Counted from the stretch's first letter, positions 19,114 through 28,780 are shown. The stretch: DNA of 64,000 nucleotides from Polaribacter sp. (GCF_024639685.1 NZ_JAHEHX010000003.1:62001-126000), one strand, 5' to 3'. Notes: a model not told the origin generated them from the letters alone. A program made the numbers and translations.

Positions 19114-19983
19114 TTATCTGTTTTTTATTGGTCTCATTAAACCTTCTTGTGCAAAAGAGGCTACTAATTTACCATCTCTTGTATAAATATTTCCTCTACA
19201 TAAACCTCTTGCTCCATAAGCATTTGGAGAATCAGCAGAGAATAACATCCAATCATTAAAATCAAAATCTCTAAAAAACCACATAGAGTGATCTAAACTA
19301 GCAGTCATTGTATTTGCAAAACTATAATTTTTAGCATTTGGATTAAAGGCTGCATTCAAAACATTATAATCTGAAATATACGTTAAAATTTGATGCTTCA
19401 ATTTTAAATCCATCTTAGGAGTATCACCTTTTAATTTAAACCATACTTCTTCTTTAGCTTCTTTATTTTCAGGTTTTAGTGGATTAGGCACAGCTACTGG
19501 TTTGAAATCTATAGGTCTTTCGATACTTAAAAAAGACTTTACACTTTTTGGTAAAAAATCTCCAAATTTTACAGCCATTTCATCCCAACTTAATAATTCT
19601 TCAGGTTGTTTAATAGAAGTGTTCATTTTAGTTTGATGTTCAAAACCTTCTTCTTTTTTATGAAAAGAGGCAGCTAAAATAAAAATCGTTTTTCCATTTT
19701 GGCTTGCTGTAACTCTTCTTGTGGCAAAACTTCCTCCATCTCTCATAATTGCAACATCATAAGAAATAGGTACTTTTAAATCTCCTGCTTCTAAAAAATA
19801 AGAGTGTAATGAATGTAAAAATCTATTATCAGGTATAGTTCTATAAGCCGCATTTACAGCTTGGGCTAAAACTTGCCCGCCAAAAACTATGGCACTTCCT
19901 ATAGTTACACTCTCTCCTAAAAAAGTAAGTTCATCTACTCTATGTAGGTTTAGTAAATTAATTAATTCTTTACTAGTTTTCAT
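19114..19983 (-). CDS. tesB: Acyl-CoA thioesterase II (TesB)
   Basis: Double-hotdog thioesterase of 289 residues that hydrolyses medium- and long-chain acyl-CoA. The N-terminal hotdog shows GGQVLAQA and LHSLHSYFL; the C-terminal one shows SLDHSMWFFRDF with the catalytic Asp and FAQEGLMRP with the catalytic Gln, as in E. coli TesB. The position of E. coli Thr228 falls in SPNAYGARG, where a Ser-Pro replaces Ser-Thr, a common family variant. Start overlaps the end of the upstream FemAB-like gene by 4 bases. Confidence 0.92.
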   Translation of the reverse strand: MKTSKELINLLNLHRVDELTFLGESVTIGSAIVFGGQVLAQAVNAAYRTIPDNRFLHSLHSYFLEAGDLKVPISYDVAIMRDGGSFATRRVTASQNGKTIFILAASFHKKEEGFEHQTKMNTSIKQPEELLSWDEMAVKFGDFLPKSVKSFLSIERPIDFKPVAVPNPLKPENKEAKEEVWFKLKGDTPKMDLKLKHQILTYISDYNVLNAAFNPNAKNYSFANTMTASLDHSMWFFRDFDFNDWMLFSADSPNAYGARGLCRGNIYTRDGKLVASFAQEGLMRPIKNR

Positions 19984-21161
19984 AGGAGTTTATTTTTAAA
20001 TGGTAAATTTTGACGAAAAGGAGTGGGTTGCACTCGCATCAAAAATAACTTTATGATTTTATTGGTGATGCTTTTTTTATGACGAAGGTACATGGTTAAA
20101 TCTTGTGGTTCTGCACCTACAGAACTTTTAATTTCACTTGCTGTTCTGCCAAAATTTAATGTCTTTAAATTATTGTCAATAGCTATTTTTATATAATCAT
20201 ATAACATTCTTTGATAAATAGCTAACTCTTTATTTAAGCTATAATCAATGCCTACAAAGTGCGCATCTAAGCTATCATTATTGATAACTCCAGACATAAA
20301 ACCAACCATTTTATTTTCTGAATAATATGTTTTAATGACGTAGTTATTGTCTAACTGATTCATAAACTGTTGATACGTATTCAAATTAAAATCACTTATG
20401 TTAAAAGAGGCATTTTTTGCTACTTTTTTATAGAGCCGTTCCATTTCAGAAAGTTGTTGTGAAATAGAATCTTTGGTGACATCTTTTACAGATAAGCTTT
20501 TACTTAGTTTTAGCGCTTTTTTTGCTTTTACTCTAAATTTTGTTTTTAATGCTCGTAAGTAATTATCAAAGGTTCGCCAGTTTTCATCTATATGCAAAAC
20601 CATGTTTGGTTCTGCAGAAAAAGGGTGATAATTATAGTCTTTTAACTCATTTGTTATAGATAACGATTCATTTACAAAATCCTTAAATAGAAATGCATCA
20701 ATTTGATGTTCTTCATTTGAATTGATATAGTTAAGGATTGCCTTTGCAAGTTCTTTAATGGTTTGTTTTTTATTAAAACCATCAGCTATAAAAACCCCAT
20801 GTTCACCACTTACAAATGTATTTCCACAAATCAGTAGTTTAAATGGTTTCTTTTTTGGAAACAAGTGTAGTTTTTGTCCGAATTTCTTTATTTTTTTAGA
20901 AAAAGATTCTAAATCATTTTTTACAGTTTCAAAATAAAAATCTATTATTTGGATAGAACCAAAACACTTAGGATTACCGTTTTTGTCTAGTAAAACAACA
21001 TAGAAAAAGTCTAAATTTTGATGATTATCTTCTATTGATTTTAAGAAAGATTTCTTGAAGTAAACATTTTCATTTGCATTTAAAGAACTCCAAACCTTGC
21101 TAGGTATTTCATCTACAGACGAGTAATAATTAGCATTTAGATTTTTCGTGGAACAATTCAA
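19980..21161 (-). CDS. FemAB/GNAT-like acyltransferase family protein
   Basis: A 393-residue protein without signal peptide. The C-terminal half resembles the acyltransferase fold of the FemAB/GNAT superfamily (basic KFRVKAKKALKLSK helix, then GFMSGVINND, DAHFVGIDYSLNKE, and LNFGRTASEIKSSVGAEP). Relatives are annotated as peptidogalycan biosynthesis or GNAT proteins, but substrates are unknown. It begins with TTG; no in-frame ATG exists between the upstream stop (about 21180) and this codon. First gene of the operon with tesB and the SdpI-like gene, divergent from the efflux operon. Confidence 0.7.
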   Translation of the reverse strand: MNCSTKNLNANYYSSVDEIPSKVWSSLNANENVYFKKSFLKSIEDNHQNLDFFYVVLLDKNGNPKCFGSIQIIDFYFETVKNDLESFSKKIKKFGQKLHLFPKKKPFKLLICGNTFVSGEHGVFIADGFNKKQTIKELAKAILNYINSNEEHQIDAFLFKDFVNESLSITNELKDYNYHPFSAEPNMVLHIDENWRTFDNYLRALKTKFRVKAKKALKLSKSLSVKDVTKDSISQQLSEMERLYKKVAKNASFNISDFNLNTYQQFMNQLDNNYVIKTYYSENKMVGFMSGVINNDSLDAHFVGIDYSLNKELAIYQRMLYDYIKIAIDNNLKTLNFGRTASEIKSSVGAEPQDLTMYLRHKKSITNKIIKLFLMRVQPTPFRQNLPFKNKLL

Positions 21162-21300
21162 AGAATGTATAGTGTTTTTTTATTTTTACAAAGTTCTTAA
21201 AAATAAGTCAGTTTAAAAATTTTGCTTTAGAAATAAACAATTATAACTTTTCTTTAACATAGATTAAAGAGCTTAAAACTGTTCTGTAGCTTCAAAAAAG

Positions 21301-21308
21301 TATCTTTG
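21301..21308 (+). promoter_or_regulatory. -7 promoter box for the RND efflux operon
   Basis: TATCTTTG matches TAnnTTTG, 47 bases before the adaptor start. In the predicted leader lies a short inverted repeat ACTTG-TTTTG-CAAGT (21321-21335), which could be a weak hairpin or operator. The -33 element is not clear. Confidence 0.5.
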
Positions 21309-21355
21309 CACCCAATTAATACTTGTTTTGCAAGTTCAATTCAACTAACTAAGTT

Positions 21356-22471
21356 ATGAGAAAAGTAATTCTGGCTATATTAGGTTTATTATTCATTGCT
21401 GGTGCTATTGTATTAGGTAATTATTTTATTGATAAAAATCAGGCACCAAGACCAACCTTAAAAAAAAGTATTAAAACTGTTTTTGTACAAGAGGTAAAGA
21501 ATAATGAAGTTCCAATTATTTTAACAGCAAGTGGTAATCTGCTAGCAAAGAACAAAATTGATGTTTTTTCTGAAGTGCAAGGTGTTTTAAGTGTTAGTGA
21601 TAAAGCTTTTAAACCAGGAACAGAATATAATAAAGGTGAGATTTTATTAAGCATTAATAGTGATGAATTTAGAGCGAGTTTAAAATCGCAAAAAAGTAAT
21701 TTATTCAATTTAATTACATCTATTTTACCTGATATTCGTTTAGATTATTCCTATGAATTCAAAAAATGGGAAACTTATTTACAAAGTTTTGATATTAATA
21801 AAATCATTGCAAAATTACCCGAATTTACTACAGACAAAGAAAAGTATTTTATCTCTGGACGTGGAATTTTAACAGCTTATTACAATGTTAAGAATTTAGA
21901 AGTGCGTTTATATAAACATCAAATTAGAGCCCCTTTTATAGGTATTTTAACAGAGGCTTTAGTAACTCCTGGAACTTTGGTGAGATCAGGTCAAAAATTA
22001 GGTGAATTTATAAATACAGATATTTATGAAATGGAAGTTTCTATTAGTGCTGAATTCGCAGATTTGTTAAAAGTGGGTAGTACTGTTAACTTAAATAACT
22101 TAAATAAATCTAAAAATTACGAAGGTAAAGTAATTCGTGTAAATGGGAAAATAGATCAGATTTCACAAACAATTACTGCTTATATAGATGTAACACATCC
22201 AGATTTAAAAGAAGGAATGTTTTTAGAAGCAAATTTAGAAGCAAAATCAGAGGTAGATGCCATAGAAATTTCAAGAAAATTATTAGTAGATAATAATGCC
22301 GTTTATACTGTAAAAAACGACAGTATTTTAACATTATCGACTATAGATCCTGTTTATTTTGGAGCAGAAAAAGTAATTATTAAAGGTTTAGAAAATGGAG
22401 ATAAAATTCTTACACAAACTTTACCTGGGGCTTTTGATGGAATGATTATAAAAACAGAAACAAAAAAGTAA
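21356..22471 (+). CDS. RND efflux periplasmic adaptor (membrane fusion protein)
   Basis: A 371-residue adaptor anchored by one N-terminal membrane helix (about 4-25). The biotinyl-lipoyl halves are visible as GNLLAKNKIDVFSEVQGVLS and YKHQIRAPFIGILTEALVTPGTLVRSGQ, followed by a beta-barrel domain. The region between the lipoyl halves has an ILPDIRLDYSYEFKKW insertion instead of a long regular coiled-coil hairpin, so contact with the outer-membrane channel may differ from AcrA. It is the first gene of a three-gene efflux operon, 4 bases before the pump. Confidence 0.9.
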   Translation: MRKVILAILGLLFIAGAIVLGNYFIDKNQAPRPTLKKSIKTVFVQEVKNNEVPIILTASGNLLAKNKIDVFSEVQGVLSVSDKAFKPGTEYNKGEILLSINSDEFRASLKSQKSNLFNLITSILPDIRLDYSYEFKKWETYLQSFDINKIIAKLPEFTTDKEKYFISGRGILTAYYNVKNLEVRLYKHQIRAPFIGILTEALVTPGTLVRSGQKLGEFINTDIYEMEVSISAEFADLLKVGSTVNLNNLNKSKNYEGKVIRVNGKIDQISQTITAYIDVTHPDLKEGMFLEANLEAKSEVDAIEISRKLLVDNNAVYTVKNDSILTLSTIDPVYFGAEKVIIKGLENGDKILTQTLPGAFDGMIIKTETKK

Positions 22472-22475
22472 TTAG

Positions 22476-25400
22476 ATGAAAAAAATAATTACTTATTTCA
22501 TAAAATATCCTGTAGCAGTAAACGTAATGATATTTGCGTTTATCATTTTCGGAGCTGTAGGTGCCATTAGCATGAAATCTTCTTTTTTTCCTCTAGTAGA
22601 TTCACAATTAATAAGAATCAACCTAACTTATCCAGGTGCTTCACCAGCAGAAATGGAAGAAGGTGTTGTACTTAAAATTGAAGATAATTTAAAAGGGATT
22701 GTTGGTGTAGAAAGAGTTACTTCAGTTTCAAATGAAAATGCTGCATTTGTAAATGTAGAAGTAGAAAAAGGTAAAAATATAGATGTAGTTTTATCTGATG
22801 TAAAAAATGCAGTTGATAGAGTCCCTTCTTTCCCTTCAGGTATGGAACCTCCTGTAATTGCCAAAGTAGAAAGTATTAGACCTACAATTAGTTTTACAGT
22901 TAGTGGAGAAAATGTATCCTTAAAATCGCTAAAACAATATGCAAGAAATATAGAAAATGATATTAGAGGTATAGAAGGTATATCTCAAATTGCCATTTCT
23001 GGATTTCCAGCAGAAGAGATAGAAATTGCAGTTCGTGAAAATGATTTATTGGCTTACAATATGTCTTTTACAGAGGTTGCAAATGCTATTAGGAACTCGA
23101 ATATTTTAATAACAGGTGGTAACATAAAAACCGCTGAAGAAGATTATTTAATTCGTGCAAGTAACCGCTCTTACTATGGTGTAGAATTACAAAACTTAAT
23201 TGTTAGAACAGAAACTAATGGTAATGTTATTCGTTTAAAAGATGTTGCTGAGGTTAGAGATACGTGGTCAGAAACGCCTGATAGATTGTTTTATAATGGA
23301 AATTTAGCCATTGATATTACTGTAAGTAATACCAATAATGAAGACCTAATTTCATCAGCAGAAAAAATTAAAGAATACATTTATGAATTCAATCAAAAAC
23401 AGCAAAATATTCAGTTAAATGTCTCTAGTGATGCTTCTATTACTTTAAACGGAAGAACAAAATTATTAATAGAAAATGGAGTAGTTGGTATTTTATTGGT
23501 ACTTTTCTTTTTAGCTCTATTTTTAAACTTACGTTTGGCAATTTGGGTTGCTTTTGGTTTACCAGTAGCCTTCTTTGGTATGTTTATTTTTGCAGCTCAA
23601 TTTGGGGTAACCATAAATGTATTGTCTCTTTTTGGGATGATTATAGTAATCGGAATTTTGGTTGATGACGGGATTGTAATTGGCGAAAATATTTATCATC
23701 ATTATTACGATTTAGGAAAATCTAAAATACGAGCTGCAATAGATGGAACCATGGAAGTAATTCCGCCAATTGTATCAGCTATATTAACTACAATTATTGC
23801 TTTTTCTACTTTCTTTTTTGTAGATGGTAGAATAGGAAGTTTCTTTGGTGAGGTTTCTACAATTGTATTACTAACACTATTGGTTTCTTTAATTGAAGCG
23901 CTAATTATTTTACCAGCGCATATTGCACACTCTAAGGCTTTAAAAAGAAGAAAAGAAGAAAATTTAGCAGCTAATTTTAATTTTAATCATTCAGAAATTG
24001 AGTCTATAGAACATAAACGTAACCAAGTTATTGTTGTAAAAAATGGAGAAACAATTATACTTGAAAAAGAAAGTAAAGTAGATGCCTTTTTTGCAAAAGT
24101 TAATGGTTTTGCAGATAAGTATTTAACGCTATTTAGAGATAAATACTATGTGCCCCTATTAAGGTTTTCGCTAAAGAATAAGTTGTTTGCTTTTAGTGTA
24201 CCTATTGCTATTTTAATTTTTAGTTTTATGGCCATTGGTGGCGGAATAGTAAAAACATCTTTCTTTCCAAGAATTGCAAGTGATAGAGTTCAGATTTCCC
24301 TTAAAATGCCTCAAGGAACTAACGAACAAATTACAGATTCTATAGTATCATTTATAGAAACCAAAGTCTGGGAAGTAAATAAAGAATATACAGCCAAACA
24401 AAAAGGTAATATTCAAGTAGTTGAGAATATAATTAAAAGAGTTGGCCCAGGTTCTGCAAATGCAACTTTAACTGTAAATCTTTTACCTGGAGAAGCTAGA
24501 GATGTTTCATCACCAGAAATTACAAACGCTATAAGTGATAGGGTTGGTAAAGTTTATGGTGTAGAAAGTTTGGTTTTTGGTTCTGGTGGTAATTTTGGAG
24601 GTAGCCCATTAGCGGTATCACTTTTAGGCAATAATATAGAGGAGTTAAAGGCTGCAAAAGAGGAATTAAAATATGAGTTAGAAAACAACCCTCTTTTAAA
24701 AGATGTTGCAGATAATGATCCTGCAGGTATTAAAGAGGTTAAAATAACTTTAAAAGATAATGCTTACGTACTAGGCTTAAACTTACAGTCTATCATGACA
24801 CAAGTTCGTTATGGATTTTTTGGTTTTCAAGCTCAGCGTTTTCAAAGAGGGCAGGATGAAATTAAAGTCTGGGTTCGTTATGATAAGCAAGATAGATCTT
24901 CTATTAAAGATTTAGATGACATGCGAATTATAACTCCTGCAGGAACTCGAGTTCCATTTTCGGAAATTGCTAATTATCAAATTGAAAGGGGAGATATTGC
25001 AATTAATCATTTAGAAGGTAAACGTGAAATTCAAATTACTGCAGATTTAAAAAGTTTAGAAATCAGTGCTACAGAAATTTTAGATGATATAAAGGCTAGA
25101 GTTATGCCAGAAATTTTATCTAAATATCAAACTGTATCACCTTTGTTTGAAGGACAAAATAGAGAAGCGAAAAAAACTACAGATTCTGTAAATGTTGTTG
25201 GGCCAATAATATTACTATTAATTTATATAGTTATTGCGTTTACATTTCGTTCTTATAGCCAACCAATTTTACTAATAATTATGATTCCTTTTAGTATGAT
25301 AGGTGTTGTTTGGGGACACTATTTTCATAATTTTCCAATCGGAATTTTATCTTGGTTAGGTATTATTGCTTTAATAGGAATTATGGTAAATGATGGTTTA

Positions 25401-25808
25401 GTACTTATAGGTAAATTCAACAGTTACCTTAAAGAAGGCATGAAATACGATGATGCTTTAATAGCTGCAGGTCAATCTCGTTTTAGAGCTATTTTCTTAA
25501 CCTCTTTAACCACAATTGCAGGTTTAGCTCCACTTTTATTAGAAAAAAGTAGACAAGCACAATTCTTAATTCCAATGGCTATTTCAATAGCATATGGTAT
25601 TGCAATTGCTACACTTTTAACTTTAGTAATGTTGCCACTTTTATTATCGGTCTCAAATTCATTAAAAGTAAATATTAGATGGTTAAAAACAAATGAGAGA
25701 GTAGAAAAAGAAGAAGTAGAAAGAGCTATCATAGAGTCTAAAATTGATGCAGATGATGATGCAGATGATAGATTAAATCCTAAAAATGTAGTTTATGAAA
25801 TTGAATAG
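22476..25808 (+). CDS. RND multidrug efflux pump (AcrB family)
   Basis: A 1110-residue inner-membrane proton-driven exporter with two repeated halves, each with one plus five to six membrane helices and large periplasmic loops. TM4 carries the proton-relay aspartates in GILVDDGIVIGENIYHHY. A cytoplasmic linker between the halves, with a charged segment around residues 490-550, makes it longer than the usual 1020-1060. The substrate is unknown; the VDDGIV and ENIY features fit the drug/organic (HAE) branch more than the heavy-metal branch. Confidence 0.94.
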   Translation: MKKIITYFIKYPVAVNVMIFAFIIFGAVGAISMKSSFFPLVDSQLIRINLTYPGASPAEMEEGVVLKIEDNLKGIVGVERVTSVSNENAAFVNVEVEKGKNIDVVLSDVKNAVDRVPSFPSGMEPPVIAKVESIRPTISFTVSGENVSLKSLKQYARNIENDIRGIEGISQIAISGFPAEEIEIAVRENDLLAYNMSFTEVANAIRNSNILITGGNIKTAEEDYLIRASNRSYYGVELQNLIVRTETNGNVIRLKDVAEVRDTWSETPDRLFYNGNLAIDITVSNTNNEDLISSAEKIKEYIYEFNQKQQNIQLNVSSDASITLNGRTKLLIENGVVGILLVLFFLALFLNLRLAIWVAFGLPVAFFGMFIFAAQFGVTINVLSLFGMIIVIGILVDDGIVIGENIYHHYYDLGKSKIRAAIDGTMEVIPPIVSAILTTIIAFSTFFFVDGRIGSFFGEVSTIVLLTLLVSLIEALIILPAHIAHSKALKRRKEENLAANFNFNHSEIESIEHKRNQVIVVKNGETIILEKESKVDAFFAKVNGFADKYLTLFRDKYYVPLLRFSLKNKLFAFSVPIAILIFSFMAIGGGIVKTSFFPRIASDRVQISLKMPQGTNEQITDSIVSFIETKVWEVNKEYTAKQKGNIQVVENIIKRVGPGSANATLTVNLLPGEARDVSSPEITNAISDRVGKVYGVESLVFGSGGNFGGSPLAVSLLGNNIEELKAAKEELKYELENNPLLKDVADNDPAGIKEVKITLKDNAYVLGLNLQSIMTQVRYGFFGFQAQRFQRGQDEIKVWVRYDKQDRSSIKDLDDMRIITPAGTRVPFSEIANYQIERGDIAINHLEGKREIQITADLKSLEISATEILDDIKARVMPEILSKYQTVSPLFEGQNREAKKTTDSVNVVGPIILLLIYIVIAFTFRSYSQPILLIIMIPFSMIGVVWGHYFHNFPIGILSWLGIIALIGIMVNDGLVLIGKFNSYLKEGMKYDDALIAAGQSRFRAIFLTSLTTIAGLAPLLLEKSRQAQFLIPMAISIAYGIAIATLLTLVMLPLLLSVSNSLKVNIRWLKTNERVEKEEVERAIIESKIDADDDADDRLNPKNVVYEIE

Positions 25809-27138
25809 ATGCAGCATAATTGTAGGTTTATTGCTATTGAGTTTAAACGGGTTTGCTCAAGAACTTTTAACCAAAGAAAGAGCATTAGAAATTACGTTAG
25901 AGAATAATTTCGGAATTAAAATTGCGAAGAATAATTTAGAAATTGCAAAGAATAATACCAGTATTTACAATTCTAGAAAATTACCAACATTAGTATTAAA
26001 TTCAGGTGCAAACTACAGTAGAAATAACCAGAGCTTAACCTTTACAGATAGAGATACAGGCAACGATTCTGAGATTTCTGGTAATGGAGTTGTGGCAAAA
26101 ACTTACAATTCTTCTCTAGGTGTAAACTACACCGTTTTTGATGGTTTTGGACGTAAGTATAACGTAGAACAGCTAAAAAAAACCTATAATTTAACAGAAT
26201 TACAAGCTAGAGAAACTATAGAGAATACTTATTTACAATTGTTTACAGCCTATTTTCAAATAGCACGTTTAACAGAAAATAAGAATAATTTAAAAGAAGC
26301 ATTGATTATTTCTAAACAACGTTTGCAGCGTGCACAATACCAATATGATTATGGGCAATCTACCAAACTAGAATTTTTAAATGCTCAAGTTGATGTAAAT
26401 AATGATAGTATTTCTCTTATTGCTGCTAAACAACAACTAAACAGTGCTAAACGCGGTTTAAATGTTATTTTAGGATCTAAGAATGATGTAAGTTTTGATG
26501 TAGAAACTGAGGTTGAATACAATAAAATGCTAAATTTTGAAGAATTAAAATCTAAAACAATGCAAAATAATGCGTTGCTAAAACAAAATGAGCAAAATAT
26601 TGCTATTAGCGAATTTAACATCAAAATAAATAAAGCAAACTATTTACCAAGTTTAAATTTCAATACTTCTTACGGTTTTAATAGAACAGAAAACGAAAAT
26701 CTAATTAACCCTTTTGGGGCCAAATTAATTACTTCAGATGGTTTAAACGCAGGTTTAAATTTAGCTTGGAATATTTTTGATGGAGGAGTAATTAAAACAC
26801 GTGTTGCCAACGCTAAAATTACTTTAGATAACCAACAAATTTTGTTAGATCAGCAAAAAGTAAACATAGAAAACAATCTTAAAGATACTTGGGAAAAGTA
26901 TAAAAACCAGCTGTTTATTTTAAGCGCACAAGAACAAAACGTGCAAAGCAATCAAAATAATTTTGATAGAACACAAGAGCGTTTTAAGTTAGGACAAATT
27001 ACATCAGTCGAGTTCAGACAAGCGCAAATAAATTTAATTAATTCCAAAACAGCATTGAATAATGCTATATTTGACGTCAAGTTGATAGAACTACAATTGT
27101 TACAATTGAGTGGAGATATTCTGAATGTAAAATTTTAA
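25795..27138 (+). CDS. TolC-like outer-membrane channel
   Basis: Outer-membrane efflux protein of 447 residues with a signal peptide (about 1-21, ending GFAQ). Two internally similar halves of long helices and strands are seen, with the OEP signatures LGVNYTVFDGFGRKYNVE and LNLAWNIFDGGVIKTRV. It completes the tripartite pump; its start overlaps the pump gene by 14 bases. Nothing recognisable terminates the operon in the next 190 bases. Confidence 0.92.
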   Translation: MKLNRCSIIVGLLLLSLNGFAQELLTKERALEITLENNFGIKIAKNNLEIAKNNTSIYNSRKLPTLVLNSGANYSRNNQSLTFTDRDTGNDSEISGNGVVAKTYNSSLGVNYTVFDGFGRKYNVEQLKKTYNLTELQARETIENTYLQLFTAYFQIARLTENKNNLKEALIISKQRLQRAQYQYDYGQSTKLEFLNAQVDVNNDSISLIAAKQQLNSAKRGLNVILGSKNDVSFDVETEVEYNKMLNFEELKSKTMQNNALLKQNEQNIAISEFNIKINKANYLPSLNFNTSYGFNRTENENLINPFGAKLITSDGLNAGLNLAWNIFDGGVIKTRVANAKITLDNQQILLDQQKVNIENNLKDTWEKYKNQLFILSAQEQNVQSNQNNFDRTQERFKLGQITSVEFRQAQINLINSKTALNNAIFDVKLIELQLLQLSGDILNVKF

Positions 27139-27197
27139 AAACTTGTTTTTTATCATAATCTAAATACATCGTAAATTTTAATTTTATCGCAAAATAT

Positions 27198-27213
27198 ATG
27201 ATTTATGAATCAT
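27198..27213. repeat. 16-bp perfect palindrome upstream of the Crp-family gene
   Basis: ATGATT-TATG-AATCAT reads the same on both strands and contains TGAT-N6-ATCA, the spacing used by Crp/Fnr proteins. It lies about 118 bases before the regulator's start. Autoregulation is possible but the half-site differs from the palindrome downstream of the gene. Confidence 0.35.
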
Positions 27214-27330
27214 TTTAATTTTTCTACAAAAGAACAACAACAAAAAAGTTAGTAAATAATTCTTTTTTCTTATTCAAATACTTTCTTGTAAAATCATTTC
27301 ATTAAATTTATAATTCATAAATAAACATAA

Positions 27331-27963
27331 ATGAATATAGACCTACAATCTAATTTTGGTTACCTTTTTGAAAATGATTTAATTAACGAAATTTCTAAAA
27401 TTGGAGTTTCAAAAACGTTTTCTGCAGATACAGTTATTATACAAATAGGTGATTACTTAAAGTCAATGCCATTACTATTGTCTGGAGCTATTAAAATTTT
27501 AAGGGAAGATGAAAATGGAGAAGAGTTGGTGTTGTATTATTTAGAAAAAGGAGATACTTGTGCCATGACTTTGTCTTGTTGCATGGGACAAACTAAAAGT
27601 AAAATAAGAGCAGTTGCAGAAACAGAGGTTTCATTAATAATGCTACCCAAAGAAAAAATGACAACTTGGTTAAGTAGCTACAAAACTTGGCAATCTTTTA
27701 TACTACAAAGTTATCATAATAGAGTAGAAGAGCTTTTACAAGCTGTAGATACCATTGCTTTTTTAAAGATGGATGAACGGTTGTTTAAGTATTTAAAAGA
27801 CAAAGCAATGGTTAATGGTAATGACGAACTAATAACCACACACTACCAAATTTCTCAAGACCTACATACATCTAGAGTAGTAATTTCTCGATTGTTAAAA
27901 AAGCTAGAAAACGAAGGCAAAATACAACTTTTTAGAAATAGTATTAAAGTTAAAGAACTGTAA
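27331..27963 (+). CDS. Crp/Fnr family transcriptional regulator
   Basis: A 210-residue regulator: an N-terminal cyclic-nucleotide-binding-type beta roll (about 10-120), a dimerisation helix, and a C-terminal winged helix with the recognition region ISQDLHTSRVVISRLLKKLENEGKI. The roll contains a Cys cluster CAMTLSCCMG (Cys77, 83, 84) where cAMP-binding residues would be, so sensing of redox or a metal cofactor is more likely than cAMP. It lies directly upstream of cytochrome c and thioredoxin genes, and a palindrome starts at its stop codon, so it probably controls them. Confidence 0.9.
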   Translation: MNIDLQSNFGYLFENDLINEISKIGVSKTFSADTVIIQIGDYLKSMPLLLSGAIKILREDENGEELVLYYLEKGDTCAMTLSCCMGQTKSKIRAVAETEVSLIMLPKEKMTTWLSSYKTWQSFILQSYHNRVEELLQAVDTIAFLKMDERLFKYLKDKAMVNGNDELITTHYQISQDLHTSRVVISRLLKKLENEGKIQLFRNSIKVKEL

Positions 27964-27982
27964 CATTTGTTACTAAATGTTA
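27961..27982. promoter_or_regulatory. 22-bp palindrome, candidate Crp-family operator
   Basis: TAACATTT, 6 bases, AAATGTTA: a perfect 8-bp inverted repeat with a 6-bp spacer, the size and spacing of a CRP site. It begins in the stop codon of the Crp-family gene and its centre lies about 38 bases upstream of the start expected from the -7 box at 27996, the place from which class II activators act. It has no T-tract, so it is not a typical terminator. Confidence 0.55.
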
Positions 27983-27995
27983 GGGAGTTGCATGT

Positions 27996-28003
27996 TACTT
28001 TTG
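27996..28003 (+). promoter_or_regulatory. -7 promoter box for the cytochrome c gene
   Basis: TACTTTTG matches TAnnTTTG, 10 bases before the start codon. No TTTG at the ideal -33 spacing is present (the nearest, inside the palindrome, is 26 bp away), which is what an activator-dependent promoter would look like. Confidence 0.5.
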
Positions 28004-28013
28004 TAGTAAAAAC

Positions 28014-28472
28014 ATGTATTATATTTCAATAATTTTAGTGAGTTTATTTTTTAATTTCTCCAAAACAAATTCCTATTACACTAAGAGAATTAATACTGAA
28101 CATAGAGACCAGGATAAAGGACGAGTTTTATTAAAAAAATATTGTTATTCTTGTCATAACCCTAAAGCTTCAGAAAGTGATAGAATTGCTCCACCTATGA
28201 TTGCTGTTAAAAAACATTATAAAAAAAGCAATACTACTCAAGAAGAATTTATAGCCTCTATCCAAAATTGGATTAAAAATCCTATTAAAAAAAATTCAAG
28301 GATGACTGGTGCTATAGGAAAGTTTGGGATTATGCCAAAACAGTATTTTTCGGACGAGACAATAAGAGAAATTTCTATTTATATGTATAATAATAATATT
28401 GAGAAGCCAAAATGGTTTGATGAGCATCATAAGAACAAATCTAAAAACCATAATAAACAAACCAAACATTAA
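28014..28472 (+). CDS. Small c-type cytochrome
   Basis: A 152-residue protein with a hydrophobic signal segment (about 1-20) and one heme c site CYSCH (Cys44, Cys47, His48). The likely axial methionine is in GIMPKQYF, before a C-terminal helix ISIYMYNN, as in class I cytochromes. It would be a periplasmic or membrane-tethered electron carrier. The tail is rich in His/Lys/Asn. It is the first gene after the regulator and is followed after 4 bases by thioredoxin. Confidence 0.85.
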   Translation: MYYISIILVSLFFNFSKTNSYYTKRINTEHRDQDKGRVLLKKYCYSCHNPKASESDRIAPPMIAVKKHYKKSNTTQEEFIASIQNWIKNPIKKNSRMTGAIGKFGIMPKQYFSDETIREISIYMYNNNIEKPKWFDEHHKNKSKNHNKQTKH

Positions 28473-28476
28473 AATA

Positions 28477-28773
28477 ATGAGTAATTTTACAGAAATAATA
28501 CAAAAAGATAAAATAGTTTTAGTTGATTTTTTTGCAGAATGGTGTGGCCCTTGTAAAATGATGACACCAATTTTAAAAGAGGTTAAAGCAGATTTAAAGG
28601 AAATAATTTCAATTATTAAAATAGATGTTGATAAAAACCAATCTCTAGCCGCAAAATTTCAGGTCAGAGGTGTGCCAACATTTATTCTTTTTAAAGAAGG
28701 AAAACAAGTATGGAGACAGTCTGCTATGTTGCAAAAAAATGATTTAATTTCGGTAATTAATCAATACAAATAA
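28477..28773 (+). CDS. Thioredoxin
   Basis: A 98-residue thioredoxin with the classical active site WCGPC (Cys23, Cys26), the VDFFAEW strand and the cis-proline in RGVPTFILFK. No signal peptide, so cytoplasmic. The frame is open to 28399, but starting at ATG 28477 gives the normal length and sits 4 bases after the cytochrome stop. It likely belongs to the regulator's target operon. Confidence 0.92.
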   Translation: MSNFTEIIQKDKIVLVDFFAEWCGPCKMMTPILKEVKADLKEIISIIKIDVDKNQSLAAKFQVRGVPTFILFKEGKQVWRQSAMLQKNDLISVINQYK

Positions 28774-28780
28774 ATGCGAT

